From Verpa conica (lineage: Eukaryota; Ascomycota; Pezizomycetes; Pezizales; Morchellaceae): a stretch of 64,000 nt of DNA. The stretch lies in contig JAUFSD010000010.1 in assembly GCA_033030425.1 (NCBI GenBank), positions 1,364,001-1,428,000 on the forward strand, in the 5' to 3' direction. The notes beneath the pieces were generated by a model. The model saw nothing but the letters and a program-made list of their open reading frames with translations, ran no database searches and was not told the DNA's origin. Position numbers and translations under genes: made by a program. This document shows positions 45,610 through 58,630 of the stretch, one piece after another. The first letter of the stretch is position 1; each line of letters begins with the position of its first letter.

Positions 45610-48392
45610 CTACTGTCCACCTCCCAATCCAAACCTTCCCATCCCTTTCCTTAACGCTCCTACCAACTCCACCGCCTGCTCACTCGACACGGCCTCGAAA
45701 TCATATCTCTTCATCTCTCTCTGCGGTCTCAGCACAACAATCTTAAACAGGCTCGGTTGCTTTCTATATGTTTTGCACCCTATGATTGTCGAGATATGGA
45801 TTGATGTGGTCTTGCTGTTTGTTTCAAAGAGTGTTTTCTGCTCCTGTTCAGAGGGCATGATGTGGACGTATTCCCCGTCTATAGCTAGGATGCGCTCATG
45901 CCGTGACATGAAGGACATACTCGCCTTTCTCCATACCGTGAATTTCTATTCTATGTTAGCGCGGTCTTAGCAGGGATAGAGGGGAAGGCGTACGAGGTAA
46001 TCTTTACTACTCAGTATATCCGGCGCCCACGCTGCTGGCTGCAAGAATTTCCCTTTCTTTGGTGTCCGGCTACCTGCCATGATTGCTGCCATGGTGCCCA
46101 TACTTGCTGATGCACTGCCACTGCCACTCTCTACTGCTGCAGCAGGACTAACGGGGCGTTCTTCTAGCCCGCTGATGAGTTTCTTCTTCACAAGGTCGAG
46201 TTCAGCTCGGTCGCCGAGTGCGGCGACAGTTCGCTCCAGTGGCCAGATGACGTTAGGGTGTCCGGTGAGTCGGAGGATGTATTTACTCTTGTCGAGATGC
46301 TTCTTACGACATACCTGTTCGAGGACTTCACCGATGAAGGTGTCAGAGGTGACGCAGACAGAGACTGACTGTGCGAATTCGTCAATGGTCGAGATGTGGA
46401 TTCTTATAATCTTACTAGGGCCTGTCTTTGTGCTCGCAGCAGAACTAAATAATCCCGGTGTTTGGGGGACCGGGGAATCCGTGGTTGTTGCTGTTCCGGG
46501 TGGTACTGATATTGCCTGTGGTGTGGCCTTCTTTACGGGCGGGTTTTCGTTCGGTGTGACTCGCTCATTCTCGAGGTACTGTTCGGGTGTTGCTTCGACG
46601 AGTGCGAATTCACCTTCTAGTTTCATCTCCCGTGCCCCCATTCGGCCGCCACGACCTGTCTTTTTGACAATATAGGCGGTTACTGGCTTTTCTCTCCCCA
46701 GCGGTGGAAAGTCTTCGTCTGGTTCGCCACCATCGACCATGCGGAAAGTCCATTGATTGATATCGCACAGCTCCGCTTTCAACGCAGGCTCCTTTTTATC
46801 TTCAATATACTTATATAGTGTGAAGCCTATTGCCTCGGCGACAGTTGTCTCTCTATTACGGTCCCCCTCTTGCTGCTTCGGGAGACGGTTAATGATCACC
46901 TCAAAGGGGCTCTTGGATCGCGAGTAGGGAATGTATAATTTCAGCGTTACGGGGGTTAGTTCTCCCTTTCCAGAGAACAATCGGTATGCCTCCATCGGAT
47001 TCGCAGCTTCCTGCTCTTTGGCCTTCAGAAGCTGCGTCAACGCCGAAATAGGCTGTACCTGAGAAACTGGGCGAATCGGGGGTGGAAGAGCATGCAGGAC
47101 TGCAGGAGACTGCGGCTGGGCAACCGGCCGGCGCATAGAGGAGCTGAGGGAATTCCCGACCCCTATCACAGCGGGGTTAGAATCCGCAGTTTCTGTAAAG
47201 TCTGATGATAAGCTCGTTGATGCATCGCTATCATCGCCTGTGTCGTCCCCGAACCCGTCATCGCGCGGCAGTGAAGAGTTAGGTGAGGATCGTAGACGGT
47301 TTGTGATTCTTGCGTGGAGCTTCTCGGCTTCAGAGATAAGGCCACTGCTGAGGAGCTCTTCGTCAGCGTCAGGTAGACGGTCTACGTCTGGGAGGTCTGG
47401 CAGGGTCGTGTGCATGCTCTTGACAAAGTCGACATCACCGTGGGAGCCACCGCGGAGCCGGCGGGTCCGGGACTTTGAAGGGGATGTAACGAGTACTTGT
47501 GGGCCGGAGCGTATAGGGGACGATCCAGAGCGGGGGCGAGGGGCGATCTCTTTTTTGGTAAAGTCGAATTGGATGCGTGTGCTTGGTCTATATAGTTGTT
47601 AGCGATAGCCTTGGGATTAATGAGATAATTGAAATGAAATGATCCAAAGAGAATATCGTAATAAGTGTAGAATAAACGAAATATAGAATAAATAAAACAT
47701 TAACCTAAAAATATTATAACGAATGTAGAATCAACGAAACACGAGATTAACGAAATCCAAAACCAATAAATAATCTACACCATAAGTCCACAACCAACAA
47801 AACTCAAAACTCAAAAAATCGTGCAAGAAATTAAACAAAAAACACAATCCACGGGGGGTGTGGGGTAATACGCAGTAGAATTATCATCATCATCCGAATC
47901 CTCACTCAAATCACTACTATCATCCTCCTCTCTATGCATCTCCCTCGCCCTTCTACTCCCCTTTGCACTCTCTCCCTTCGTCTTCGCCACCGCAATCTCA
48001 GTACTCTCCGTCGAAAAGTGACTTGCGAGGCCACCCGTCATAAGTCCATCATCATTAAGCGCTATCCCACCTATCGGCGGCGGGATAGGAGAGTCTCTGA
48101 TTGACCGGGGAGGGTTATTGGTAAAGTATTCGGTCTCGGCGCCGACGGGTATGGGCGGGGAGTAGGTTCTGCGTATCTCGCTGGGGGAGCCCCAGCCGGC
48201 GTTCTTGAAGGCGGGGACATTGAGGGAGGCGGGGTTGATGGAGATCAGGCGCTCTCCAACTCCGTCTTTCATACATTGGAGGTAGCGGTTGCGGATACGG
48301 TAGAGGACGAAGCTGGGGATGTGTGTTAGTGGGGTGTGTAGAGGGGGGTAGCTAGACGGGAGAGCTTACTCTTGATGCTGGAGAAGAGACAT
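45610..48392 (-). CDS. TORC2 subunit SIN1 / AVO1
   Basis: Four exons, 48392-48370, 48312-47872, 47587-45994 and 45945-45610, encode 797 residues. The short first exon MSLLQHQE joins FVLYRIRNRYLQCMKD, the usual fungal Sin1 start. Next come an acidic Ser-rich part, STRIQFDFTKKEIAPRPRSG, and the CRIM domain (about residues 350-490: VTLKLYIPYSRSKSPFEVII, TVAEAIGFTLYKYIED, DINQWTFRMVDGGEPDEDFPPL). A Ras-binding-like domain follows (IIRIHISTIDEFAQSVSVCVTSD, KYILRLTGH). The last exon is a PH domain (FTVWRKASMSFMSRHERILAIDGEYVHIMPSE). SIN1 holds the AGC kinase substrate in TORC2 at the plasma membrane. The 284-base second intron (GTATTA donor) is unusually long and AT-rich; this junction is the least certain. 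Confidence 0.92.
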
Positions 48393-50744
48393 TGTGTTGT
48401 GGATTTTTGCTATGGGTATTGAGAGATCATGAGGGGTGGGGTGTGATGGTTGTGAGAGGTATAAGAGTATGAGGGCAGAGGTATCGAGATATGGGGGGGT
48501 ATTGATATGGGGAAGAGGCTGAGACTTGTATGCAGGGGAGGTCGAGGGTCCCGGGTTATGTGGGGAAGATGGCTCGTGCTGTCTACTCATATAAAGACTC
48601 TGTGATATCTACAGCTCTTTTTATAACATCACCACTCTGTGATATCTACAGACACGCCAAGACAGTTCTATAAGTTACGTCAAGACCTAGAAGTCCTTAT
48701 CTCCAGAGACTCCTTCCGCCTCCAGGGACTCTTTCTATCTCCAAATGTCACCACCCGATAGTACGATAAAGGGTACATTCAGTCTCAGGGCCGAAAGCAA
48801 AACCAACAGAGCATCCTTAAAGTCTCTCACGATACATGATATCCAAGGCTTGAAAGACTTGTTACCTAGATATTATAGATAAATCTTTTGAAGCAGGAGT
48901 GTTCAAGGCAAGGCCTATGCTTGGTGTCCCAGGCAGATGCTTCATCAGCCACGGGCCACGGGCCACGGGTGTAACAGCTGAGCTCGCTTAGGTCCTCTTG
49001 TTATCTCGCTGGGAGTACAGCCCTAACCCTTGGGGATATATACATGTATTGAGATGGTTACCCGGCCCATACCCGATATTGGCCTTTGCGGCTCTATGTA
49101 GCATATTAGCCAAAATACCCTTCTCACTAACCCCCGTAGAAATAAAGACCTAACTCCACTTTATAAGAAATAAAGCAAAATATAGCATTGCCGAGGCCAG
49201 CTCTCACTAGTATGATAACTATTTTTGGAATTAAATCTTACATAGCCCTAATCTGCTTTATATTTAGCTATTTCACCACAAAGCCTATACCCCCAGCTAG
49301 CCAGATAGTAGTCGCTTCTAGAGCAGTCCGATAGAGCTTTAGAGCGAACGTTCCCCCAGAGTCTACTCACGTAATATAGCTCGATCCAAGATAAACTCAT
49401 CCTACAGACGCGCTATATTGGATGACTACGAGGCTATTGTGATTGTCTCGATGAGGAAAGACAAGCTTCACCAGAAAAGCTATGTAGATAACATTTAGGG
49501 CAATACAGGGTCGGTATATTGAATGGTAGGAGGAACCACATAAAATTGGCATGTATTAGTTTTATCCAGAGCTTATACAAGAACGCTAGAACAGCACGAA
49601 AAAATGACTCCCATCCTACTCAATGCATACCTAATCAACCTTAGGCTTCCACCAGACCTCTACCAATTTCAAACACCTCCCTGACACCTCCGCGCCCTTT
49701 CATTACGTTTGGGGTTGATGATCTTTGCGGGTATTTACGCATAGGCCTTGTCCAAGCCGAAGCTTACGTGCTTACTCTCACCATCGCTTTATAGTGCTCT
49801 TTTTATAGACTGACAGCTTGTCTTTCCATCTAAACCTCTAAACAAATGAGAGGCTGAGGCTGACTTGGGTCGGCCCGGAACGGACTAGATAATAGATTAC
49901 TATGGCAAAAACAAGCCCGGCCCAAGTCAACCTCTGGCAGGAGGCGGGAGGCGGGAGATTAAAGCGAGATTGAGGTTTTCAGACGCAATAGCCATTTCAA
50001 CCACCGTGATATGCGTGATTACCGAGTTTCTTGCGAATCGTTCCATGATAGTGCTTGTCTTTTCCATAGGTTGATCGATCTTCGTATTTGTCTTATCAGG
50101 GCGGAGGTACAACACGACAGCTGTACGCACCAGAAACCGACCCGGTAATGCTCTTCCAACGTTTGAATGTTAGTTGAGTAATAAAGATAGCTCGAGTCGT
50201 TGTTCTTACTATTGGTAACCCCAACCCTGTAACGAGGCCGGTCAGTGTTCTTTGTGTTTAGGTAAAGGGACTATACAGATTTGGGAACATACTTTCTAAA
50301 TTAGTTACGTACTTCCACTACGGGTGTTGTGCTTCTATCCAACTTTATGTGATATAGACGCTATAGAAGTAGGAACCAGTCGATATCGTGAAGTATAAGA
50401 TGGAATGCATATAGCTTACAGTGATGTGAGGTTGTGAGGATTAAGCATCTGAGTTCACTTAATAGCTGGGGGCTCAAAGTAATTACCACAGCCAGCTTGA
50501 GGCTCAACTACAAAATTTTAAGTATCAAACACTTTAATAGATTCTATAGGCTAGGTTTTACAGGTGTTGTGCGTTGTAACAAAATGCAGTACTGTAGCCC
50601 CGTTATATCACCACTCTAATATTTACAGAAACGCCAAGCCACAGACGACTATCGACAATGCACAACTTCCACTCCAATATATCACCGCCTGAATACATTC
50701 CCCCGGCAGTCAAGATCTAATATTAATATCTACGCAGTCCCATA
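48393..50744. other. Divergent intergenic region SIN1 - CLC, 2.35 kb
   Basis: Contains both promoters, a triple GGCCACGG run near 48955-48968, and the shared promoter-like repeat described separately. The open frame at 49927-50130 (minus) has no recognisable domain. Confidence 0.4.
48597..48659 (+). repeat. Repeat ACTCTGTGATATCTACAG, two copies, third diverged copy at 50605-50638
   Basis: ACTCTGTGATATCTACAG occurs at 48597-48614 and 48634-48651. The second copy, with its flanks ATCACC and ACACGCCAAG, is matched at 50605-50638 by ATCACCACTCT-AATATTTACAGAAACGCCAAG, about 105 bases upstream of the CLC start. The 48.6-kb pair lies about 205-270 bases upstream of the SIN1 start. Confidence 0.7.
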
Positions 50745-53669
50745 ATGGCCTATTCTTCAGGCTCTGCCCGTCTGCTCAACTTTGACGACTCTTCATCTGC
50801 ATCGTCAACCCCCCCACCTCCGGCTCGCCCTCCAGCTCCCACCGCCGAGGACGACGATGACGACGACGATCCCGTAGGCGCAAGCTTCCGCGACGGCATT
50901 TCACTCGACAATACACCAGACGAGCAAGGAAACAGGTATATATATATAAATATATTCCCTCCTCCCTTCATCTTCTTCACTCAAGCTCACCTCCTCTAGA
51001 ATATCCTTCAAGCGACGCCAAAAAGGGCCATCCCGCTACTCCCTCTTCTCCACCGCAAACAGCACACCAGCCTCATCAGCTACCAACCTCATCCCCCCAC
51101 AACCCACCTACTCCTCCCCGTACAATGCGTCCTCGACCTCGATCGCCGACCCCCAATCCTTCCAGCTAGACACATCCCTCACCATACAATCCCCCAAAGA
51201 CAACTCTCTCGACTCTTCAGACCCTTGGTCTACCGAGGGCCCCGGTAGGCGTGTCTACGATGACCTCACCGCGATCGATTGGATCTTTGAGTACACCAAA
51301 GAGCGCCTGCGCATCCGCGCATTATCGCGGCGCACGGGGCTGATGGGTCATGTCGCGCAGTTGCTAGATTCCAGTCAAGTTTGGGTTGTGTTGATAAGTA
51401 CGGGGGTGGCAGCGGGTGTCCTGGCCGCTGGTATCGATATTGCGACGAATTGGTTGGGTGATTTGAAGCATGGGTATTGCGCGTCGAACTTTTACCTCAG
51501 TATGCGCTTTTGTTGTCTAGGGTTGGAGGGTGAGTGAGTGTTTTTTTCCTTCTTTTTCTTCTCTATCTATGGCGAGAATGAGATACTGATGCGAGGGGGA
51601 ATAGTGGGTGATGTTTGTAAGGCGTGGATACCGTGGAGAGAGGCTTTGATGATGTCCAGTCAGAGGGGGGGCAGTTATATCATCGAGTATTTCTTTTATA
51701 TACTCTTTTCTGTAAGATTCTCAATCACATACTTATAGTTCACTATTAACACTCCCTATAGATCCTCTTTGCTGCTACAGCAAGTATATTAGTGAGCTCC
51801 TACGCAATGTACGCCCGTCATTCTGGTATTCCCGAAATCAAGACCGTTCTCGGCGGGTTCGTGATCCGCCGGTTCATGGGCGCCTGGACCCTCGTCATCA
51901 AATCCATCGGCCTCGTAAGTCGCATCACACCCTCTCACTCACCCTTAATCCAACACTTATCCCTCTAGTGTCTTGCCGTAGCCTCGGGACTCTGGCTCGG
52001 TAAAGAAGGTCCCCTCGTTCATGTAGCTTGCTGCTGTGCAAATATCTCCATGAAGCTCTTTCCCTCCCTCTCCAAAAACGAAGCCCGCAAGCGTGAGGTC
52101 CTCTCCGCCGCCTCTGCCGCCGGAATCTCCGTAGCATTTGGCTCTCCTATTGGCGGTGTCTTGTTCTCACTCGAACAATTATCATACTATTTTCCAGACA
52201 AGGCAATGTGGCAGTCGTTTGTATCTGCCATGGTTGCGGCGGTAACACTACAATTCATGAACCCGTTCCGAACTGGAAAACTTGTGTTATACCAAGTTAA
52301 ATACACCAGAGGTTGGCACGATTTCGAAATCATTCCATTTGCACTCCTCGGCATACTAGGGGGTCTCTATGGTGCCTTCTTCATAAAGCTCAATATGCGC
52401 ATCGCACTCTACCGCAAGTCCTCATTTCTACGGAAATATCCAGTCACAGAAGTCATCGTCGTCGCTCTAGTGACCGCAATAATAAACTACCCTATAATCT
52501 TCATGCGGCCCTCCCCCTCCGCCCTCGTCGCAAACCTATTCCAAGAATGCAGCAAGACCACCGAAGACCCACTCGGACTCTGCGGCGGCAAAAGCGCCCC
52601 ACCCATAATTCTCCTCCTCCTCTCCTCCGTGCTCGGAATCCTCCTCGCATCCGCCACTTTCGGCCTCCAAGTCCCCGCGGGGATCATCCTCCCCAGCATG
52701 GCCATCGGCGCCCTCTATGGCCGCAGCATGGGCATGGTCGTACAAGCCTTCCAACGAACCCACCCTACCTTCTGGATCTTCACCTCCTGCACCCCCGACG
52801 TCGAATGCGTCACACCCGGCGTCTTCGCCATCATCGGTGCCGCCTCCGCCCTCGGCGGCGTAACACGAATGACCGTCTCCATCGTCGTCATCATGTTCGA
52901 GCTAACCGGCGCACTAACCTACGTCCTCCCTATCATGATCGCAGTGATGATATCCAAATGGGTCGGCGACGCATTCGGAAAACGCGGCATCTACGAGTCC
53001 TGGATCCGGTTCAAGGAATACCCATTCCTTGACAACCGCGAAGACCCCGTCCCTGACGTCCCCGTAAGAGAGGTAATGACCCGCATAGAAGACTTGGTCG
53101 TCATCACCGAGCAAGGCCACACTATCGATACGCTTGACGCTCTCCTCGCTAGCCAGCCGTATAAGGGTTTCCCAGTAGTATCAAATACCCGCGACGCCGG
53201 TCTTGTCGGATACATCTCCCGCTCCGAGCTCCGGTTTGCACTCGATCAAGCCCGCTCTGAACGTCCCAGTGACACAGAGTGTATATTCTCGTCTGCGGCC
53301 TCAGGCGCAGACTCAGCACTAACGGCCACCGCACCGTACCCGCTGCCGGGGTCAGCGGGTGTCGTAGATCTAAGGGGGTGGATGGACGCAACGCCGATTA
53401 CATTATCACCGAGGGCGAGCTTGATGCTCGTTGCGGGGCTGTTTCAGAAGTTGGGATTGCGCTATGTTTTGTTTGCGACGCATGGAGTATTGCAGGGGGT
53501 GTTGACGAAGAAGGATGTGTTTTTTGTGTTGAATGCGGAGGAGGGGGCAGGGGTAGGTGGTGGGAGGTTGGCAGCGGTGGTGGGGGGTGGTGGGGAAGGT
53601 GGGAGGTTGTTGGTTGAGGGCGAAGAAGGCTGGGAGAGGGAAGGTGACGATGTGGAAATGAGGTTGTAA
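50745..53669 (+). CDS. CLC-family chloride channel/transporter (GEF1-like)
   Basis: Five exons, 50745-50935, 51000-51529, 51605-51711, 51762-51914 and 51969-53669, encode 893 residues. An acidic, Pro/Ser-rich cytoplasmic N-terminus precedes [17 protein letters not shown] and the membrane domain. CLC signatures are visible: [26 protein letters not shown] (with the gating glutamate), [19 protein letters not shown], and [33 protein letters not shown]. The C-terminus has two CBS domains ([15 protein letters not shown] and the [26 protein letters not shown] half) and a Gly-rich insert. Keeping the gating and SLE glutamates suggests a Cl-/H+ exchanger of Golgi or vacuolar membranes, as in yeast Gef1, but the plasma membrane cannot be excluded. 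Confidence 0.95.
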
Positions 53670-54508
53670 GTGTTGTAGACATTTCTTGTGAATGAGCACT
53701 TGTTACATAATCTTGATAAATATTGCCTTTCCCTAAAAAAAATTCATTACTTCCTCTATACAAGTACTCTACTAAAGGTAGTAAGTACCTTGAGCACTTT
53801 CACAAGTACAGCAAACCCCTCCATATCCAATCAATACTCTCCTACACTACCGAGACCCATATTCCCGGGTACTCTACTTACCTATTAATTACCTACCTAC
53901 CACCTACAAGCACCCCCCCCCAAAAAAAGCTACAAGTCTCAGAAATCTACCGAGTCATGTGCTAAATCCATCCAAAGAATCAAAAAAGCAATCATGACTT
54001 TCTGCCTACCGAAGCAATTACGACTGCCAAGAACGATGCCAAGAACTCTCCATGAGCCGAGTTTGCGGGGGAGAAATAATCAGGTGGTTTTTTTTTAGAA
54101 AAAAGAAAAGAAAAAAATTACCGTTTCCAGAACTATGTCTGTCTCAGTGGGATACGTGACGATATCTTACTCTGGGGGGGCGGAAGGGGGGAGGACAACT
54201 GCAAGTCTTAAAAAAAAAAAAACTTCCCCCCGGTGAGGAAACCATCCTCCCCATCGGTTTCTTGACACTTGTCAGTACCGGACGGATAGACAGATGTGTT
54301 ATGTCCCGCGTAGGTATCTGATCCGCTATACATACAGCAGACATGTTCTAGAATAGGTTTTTGAGTACGTTGTGGAGATTAGAGTGTACTAAGTATAGGT
54401 ATTACTGATGTATGTGTGAGTGTTTTTTTTATTATTATCAAGACTGCTTCTAGGCAACAACGATACGATACGATCAATCTCGCGTGTGCGGGTTCCCCCC
54501 CATCCCAT

Positions 54509-54524
54509 CGAGTGATGGATCGTG
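54509..54524 (+). repeat. Bipartite motif copy, GTG variant
   Basis: CGAGTGAT-GGATC-GTG, 151 bases from a divergent ATG copy. Confidence 0.4.
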
Positions 54525-54659
54525 AAGAGGAGGCGTCGGATGAAACCATTAGCTCTGCAGCGGGAGCGGGAGCGTGCGTGATTGCTCAAACCACGGATCT
54601 GTTAGCGCTCCCCCTCTCTCGCCCCGAGGAGCGAGAGTGGAGTGGGGTGATTGTTGCTT

Positions 54660-54675
54660 CATAAGGTATCACTCG
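54660..54675 (-). repeat. Bipartite motif copy (CGAGTGAT-ACCTT-ATG)
   Basis: Perfect match on the minus strand. Confidence 0.6.
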
Positions 54676-55295
54676 CGATACGTAGAAAATATGCAATAAA
54701 CGAATCGATTAGGAGGAGTTGTTTCATGTGTATACAACACGTTATTGTTAAGCTGACATTATGAGTGTTGTTCTGTTGATGAATCTTCTTTTTTGTGTGT
54801 GTGCGTTTACTCTGTAGTTGAAATGCTGGTGGTGAAACAGGTCTTGGATGACGCGAAGGGTAGTTCGTGTGGTATGTATTCCCACTTTACCAAAAGTGTG
54901 GGAAAGCTATTACACGGGGCGAGAAGGGGAGTGAGAGAAGGAGAGGTAGAGGGTGAATTTGTTGTAGTGTTCTACATCTCTTTATCATCTCGATTGTTCG
55001 CATTTCTCGATGGGAGGTAGTGTTTTTGAGGATATTTGATACTTTCTTTTCTTCTTCTAAAATTGACGGGTTTGCCTGCAATAGGCTGTATGTCGCCACT
55101 TGAAACCCCTTTGTACCACGAATAGAATCTGCAACGGAGAAAGCTCCTCGGGCGAGGGTGTGGGGCAGAAGGGGATGGAGGGGGGGATGGAGGGGGTAGA
55201 GCAGAGATGGGAAGAGAGAACATTGTTCCAGGGTAGATATTGGTTGAAATCTACACACGTAGTAGTTGTTACTCGGAACCTCGGAGGTTCAACCA

Positions 55296-55311
55296 TGAGT
55301 GATAATTCATG
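55296..55311 (+). repeat. Bipartite motif copy, one base off
   Basis: TGAGTGAT-AATTC-ATG. Confidence 0.45.
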
Positions 55312-55377
55312 TTCCTAAAAACACTTGATTCAGACCGACAACCTAAGACTCCCCCGGTGTTAGTGCAGTTTAAGACT

Positions 55378-55398
55378 GTCTCGGAGAGACTCCGAGAC
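55378..55398. repeat. Perfect 9-bp hairpin with 3-base loop
   Basis: GTCTCGGAG-AGA-CTCCGAGAC. The right arm is followed by a further TCCGAG repeat. Confidence 0.7.
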
Positions 55399-56042
55399 TC
55401 CGAGTGACTTTTGAGATGCCGAGTGGCCGTAAGCAGGGATACCAGTAGTGGTAGATATTGTGGGCAAGCCGATATACCTAGGTATGCGTTGTAAATGATT
55501 TCCTAGCCGAGTAAAATATTCCAGACCACTAACCAACCGCCCTTCCCTAATAGTAACGACAGAATTGGGTAGGGGGGAGGGGCAGGTAAATTCCCAAGAG
55601 GAAAGGGGATTTTTTGGGGGAAAAAAAAGGAATTCTCACGATACCCAACAGTTTACGATGATCAGCGTCAAGATGCTGACGATAAGCCCGACGCAACCCG
55701 GGCTAGCTAGTTTTTTAGTTTAGTTTAGTTTTACCGAGATCGGGGATTTTTCTCCTATATTTCTTTTTTTTATCTTTCTTTCTTTGCTCAGGTACCGATC
55801 TTGGACATACCCGCGTACATACGTACCTCAGCTCATGCACAACACTTGACACGACTGAAGAACATCTTTGTTGTTCTTTTTTTTTAAAAAAAAATAGTAT
55901 ATATAGATTTTTCAAAAGGCTAGACTTACATAGCTAGATGGATTGGGGTGGGCGAGGACAACAACGACTGCATGATCTGTGCTTTTTCATAAGGGGGGCT
56001 CAAAAAGGGATTCCCGTAGTCTACATGTAGTAGTCTCGGAGA

Positions 56043-56058
56043 CGAGTGACATCGTGTG
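56043..56058 (+). repeat. Bipartite motif copy, GTG variant
   Basis: CGAGTGAC-ATCGT-GTG. Confidence 0.35.
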
Positions 56059-57523
56059 ACGCCACGTATCGTCGCGAACAAGAAGGTTACGCTCAAGGCT
56101 GTAACCGAGGGAGCGGGACGCCACACGATTCCCGAAGCAAGGGTGCATAGACCTGTCAAGAAAGAACCACCCTTCCCCCCCCGAATTATAGGATGTTGAT
56201 AACGCGCAACATCCAATTCGGGAAGTCTGTACCGGTGGGTGGAGGGAAAAAGAAGGACCAGTAACGTTGTTGGTTAGTCTTGTTATCCAAGTTAAGGCTC
56301 GCGGTGAATGTAACTAGTCCTTTTGTCGAGAGAGAGAGATAGAGAAAGAGAGGAAAAGGAAAAGAAAAGAATGCAGCCACCATGGACCTTCTGAATATAT
56401 GATAACCCAATTTATTGAAAGTGGCTAGCTCGATTATAAACCTATCGTTAACATTCGCTAAAGCATGTGGGGTGGTATAAATCAACCACGCTAAATAACG
56501 CCTGCGGCCTACTTCAAAATATTGGATATTGACATAAAAATCCGACCACATCAACATCGAATCATCAAGGGAAAAGGGGGAAAAGGGGGGTGAGGGTGAG
56601 GAGACAGCAACGTACACTGGTGGCGTATGTTTCGCCTCAGCTGATGCGATAAGAGTATCATTGTGGGTTTGTGAATAAACGTTCATTCTGTGTGTGCTTT
56701 TTTTTTGATAAGACGAGGTAAGGGTCTGAATACAAGCCCACTCCCCGGGTATACTCGTGCTGCTTGAACTTGTTTTTTCCACAGTCGGAGATAACTCTGG
56801 AAAGTAACTTCTAGATATGACGTAAGGATCCCGCCGGTACATACTGCATTGATCACCAACTTTGATGCAAACCCATTACTACCCGCCATGTTTAGAATTG
56901 TATCAAGGATGACAGTATATTCAGAAACTATATAGAATTTGTACAATAAGACACCAGGCACATTGCTGTACAGTAGAAAAGAGGGCCAATTAAACAGAGA
57001 TGATGAGTGAAGTCATAAGTTACAGATGGATGCTAGACAAGAAATAAAGATATAACCGGAAAAATCGACCAAGCAGATAACTCCCTTCATGCCGTGCCTT
57101 CCTCTAGCCAGTACCAAAGACCGTACCGTATATGTAACATGAGGAAGAAAAAAATATCGACCAAAAATATTTAGACTGAAATATAAAGTAAAACCGGACA
57201 CATTACTCCGCGCGAAAACCAAGAACACCAGTTCGATCGTCTTCTCGTCCGACATGCATGAGAAGAGTATGCAAAAAGAAACAGATACATCCAAAGGAAA
57301 ACCAAGAAGAGCAAAGTACATGCAGAAAGACTAAGTTAAATAAAATATTTTAATAAAATCACGACCTTTCCCCCTTTGGTTACCCTCGGAGGTGACACAA
57401 GGTTGTGGGAAAGAAAGAAAAAAAAAAAAAACCAACAACTTCATCCGGCTTAATATCTATGTACCCCGCTTCCGACCGAAAGAAAATCGTGCCCGTGGCT
57501 ACAGATTCTAGATTTGATTCGGC

Positions 57524-58630
57524 TTAATTCACCCAGCCCCCACTCCTCATCATGAGTGGCTGAGGACCTCTTGTCATTCCTCTTATCGGACTTCGTTCCG
57601 GAGTTCTGTCCATAGGTGTATACATTCCATGCTTTGAAGCTGTAGGCCTTCCCCGTATAGCATCGAAATTGAATAATGTTTTTAGGTTACCGACTTGGGC
57701 TGACACTTCCGCGATGGGGAGCGTCTTCTCATACTGCAGATCATCTGATGATCCTGACGGCGAGGATCCTGAGGAGGATCCGTGGCTGCTGTAGTTGCGC
57801 CCGGCATATTGGGAATGGTCCTGCAATAGGTATGGTGTTACCAGCTCAATTGAGCGCGGAGAAGAGGAATACGAAACCGGATGATGCAGAGGAGGTAGTG
57901 GTCGCTGTTGATGCAACTGGTATTGGGTAGGCGGGTTGTTCGATGCATTACCCGAGAAACTTGTAATAGAACCTCCGGTCAATGTCCGCAGATGTACAGG
58001 CCTCCGCGGCGGCATATAGATGTTCGAATTGTTTGTGGGCGAAGAAGGCTGAGAATCAATCGGCGAAGTAGTTCCTGAACGGTAGTGGTTGTAGTGGTAG
58101 TTTCCGTCGGAAGATGTTCGCCCGACTATCGATATTGGTGGCGAACCTGCATACTCCGGATGTTCCTCACTTGGGACCGAACGTGGTGGGGTCGGGCTGA
58201 GTGGTTCGACATAATTCTTTCTTGGGGGTCCGTTTGAGAATTCATCGCCATATGGTGTCAACGGCGGCGTTGACCAATTGCCGCTCGATGGAGATGAGGG
58301 CCCAATTGGAATTGGAGGAGGTTTAGCTTGGTCCTTTCGCTTGCACTTCTCGGAGCAATACAGGATACTGGTATTTGGCACAACAATTTGTTGCTCGCAA
58401 TGCGCGCTGTTTTATTTTTTCTGAGTCAGCTTTCAATTATCCATTATGTGATTACTGTAGAGAACAAAAGGAGGGAAAACAAGAGTGAGGCCACGGTTCG
58501 ATTTGCAACAGCAGTTACAAGTTCGCGTTCCTTATCTCGGCGTGATAATAGATCCGAGGGGGGAAGGGATAACAATATCAAATATGAATTAAGAGTAAAC
58601 TTACCAGAAGGGTAAAAAGCTCGTCGCCAT
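57524..58630 (-). CDS. ECL1-family zinc-binding protein
   Basis: Two exons, 58630-58605 and 58406-57524, encode 302 residues from MATSFLPFC. Across the 198-base intron they create a Cys motif C-AH-C-EQQIVVPNTSILY-C-SEK-C-KRKD, typical of the Ecl1/2/3 zinc-binding family (extender of chronological lifespan factors in yeast, stress- and nutrient-responsive). The rest is low-complexity, rich in Pro, Ser and Tyr, with SP/TP sites (PLSPTPPRSVPS, SPPISIVGRTSSDG) and a C-terminal DRTPERSPIRGMTRGPQPLMM block. Its role is probably in transcriptional control, but the molecular function is unproven even in yeast. An acceptor at 58807 (CCCCCAG) in front of an open in-frame stretch 58806-58631 suggests that a further 5' exon exists upstream and the true start is earlier. 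Confidence 0.78.

Larger units (their letters stand above)
53670..57523. other. Gene-poor stretch, 3.85 kb
   Basis: No gene is supported. It is crowded with homopolymer runs (A8-A13, G6-G8, C7) and purine/pyrimidine tracts. It holds four motif copies (54509, 54660, 55296, 56043) and a 9-bp hairpin at 55378. A 218-codon open frame at 56186-56842 (minus) has no recognisable domain and runs through simple sequence. Confidence 0.5.

Noticed and set aside
52313..53032. 239-codon frame overlapping the CLC gene in another frame
   Set aside because: His/Arg-rich shadow of the C-rich CLC coding strand.
56186..56842. 218-codon open frame, minus strand
   Set aside because: No recognisable domain, runs through GAGA and poly-A/G simple sequence, and has no plausible splice partners.
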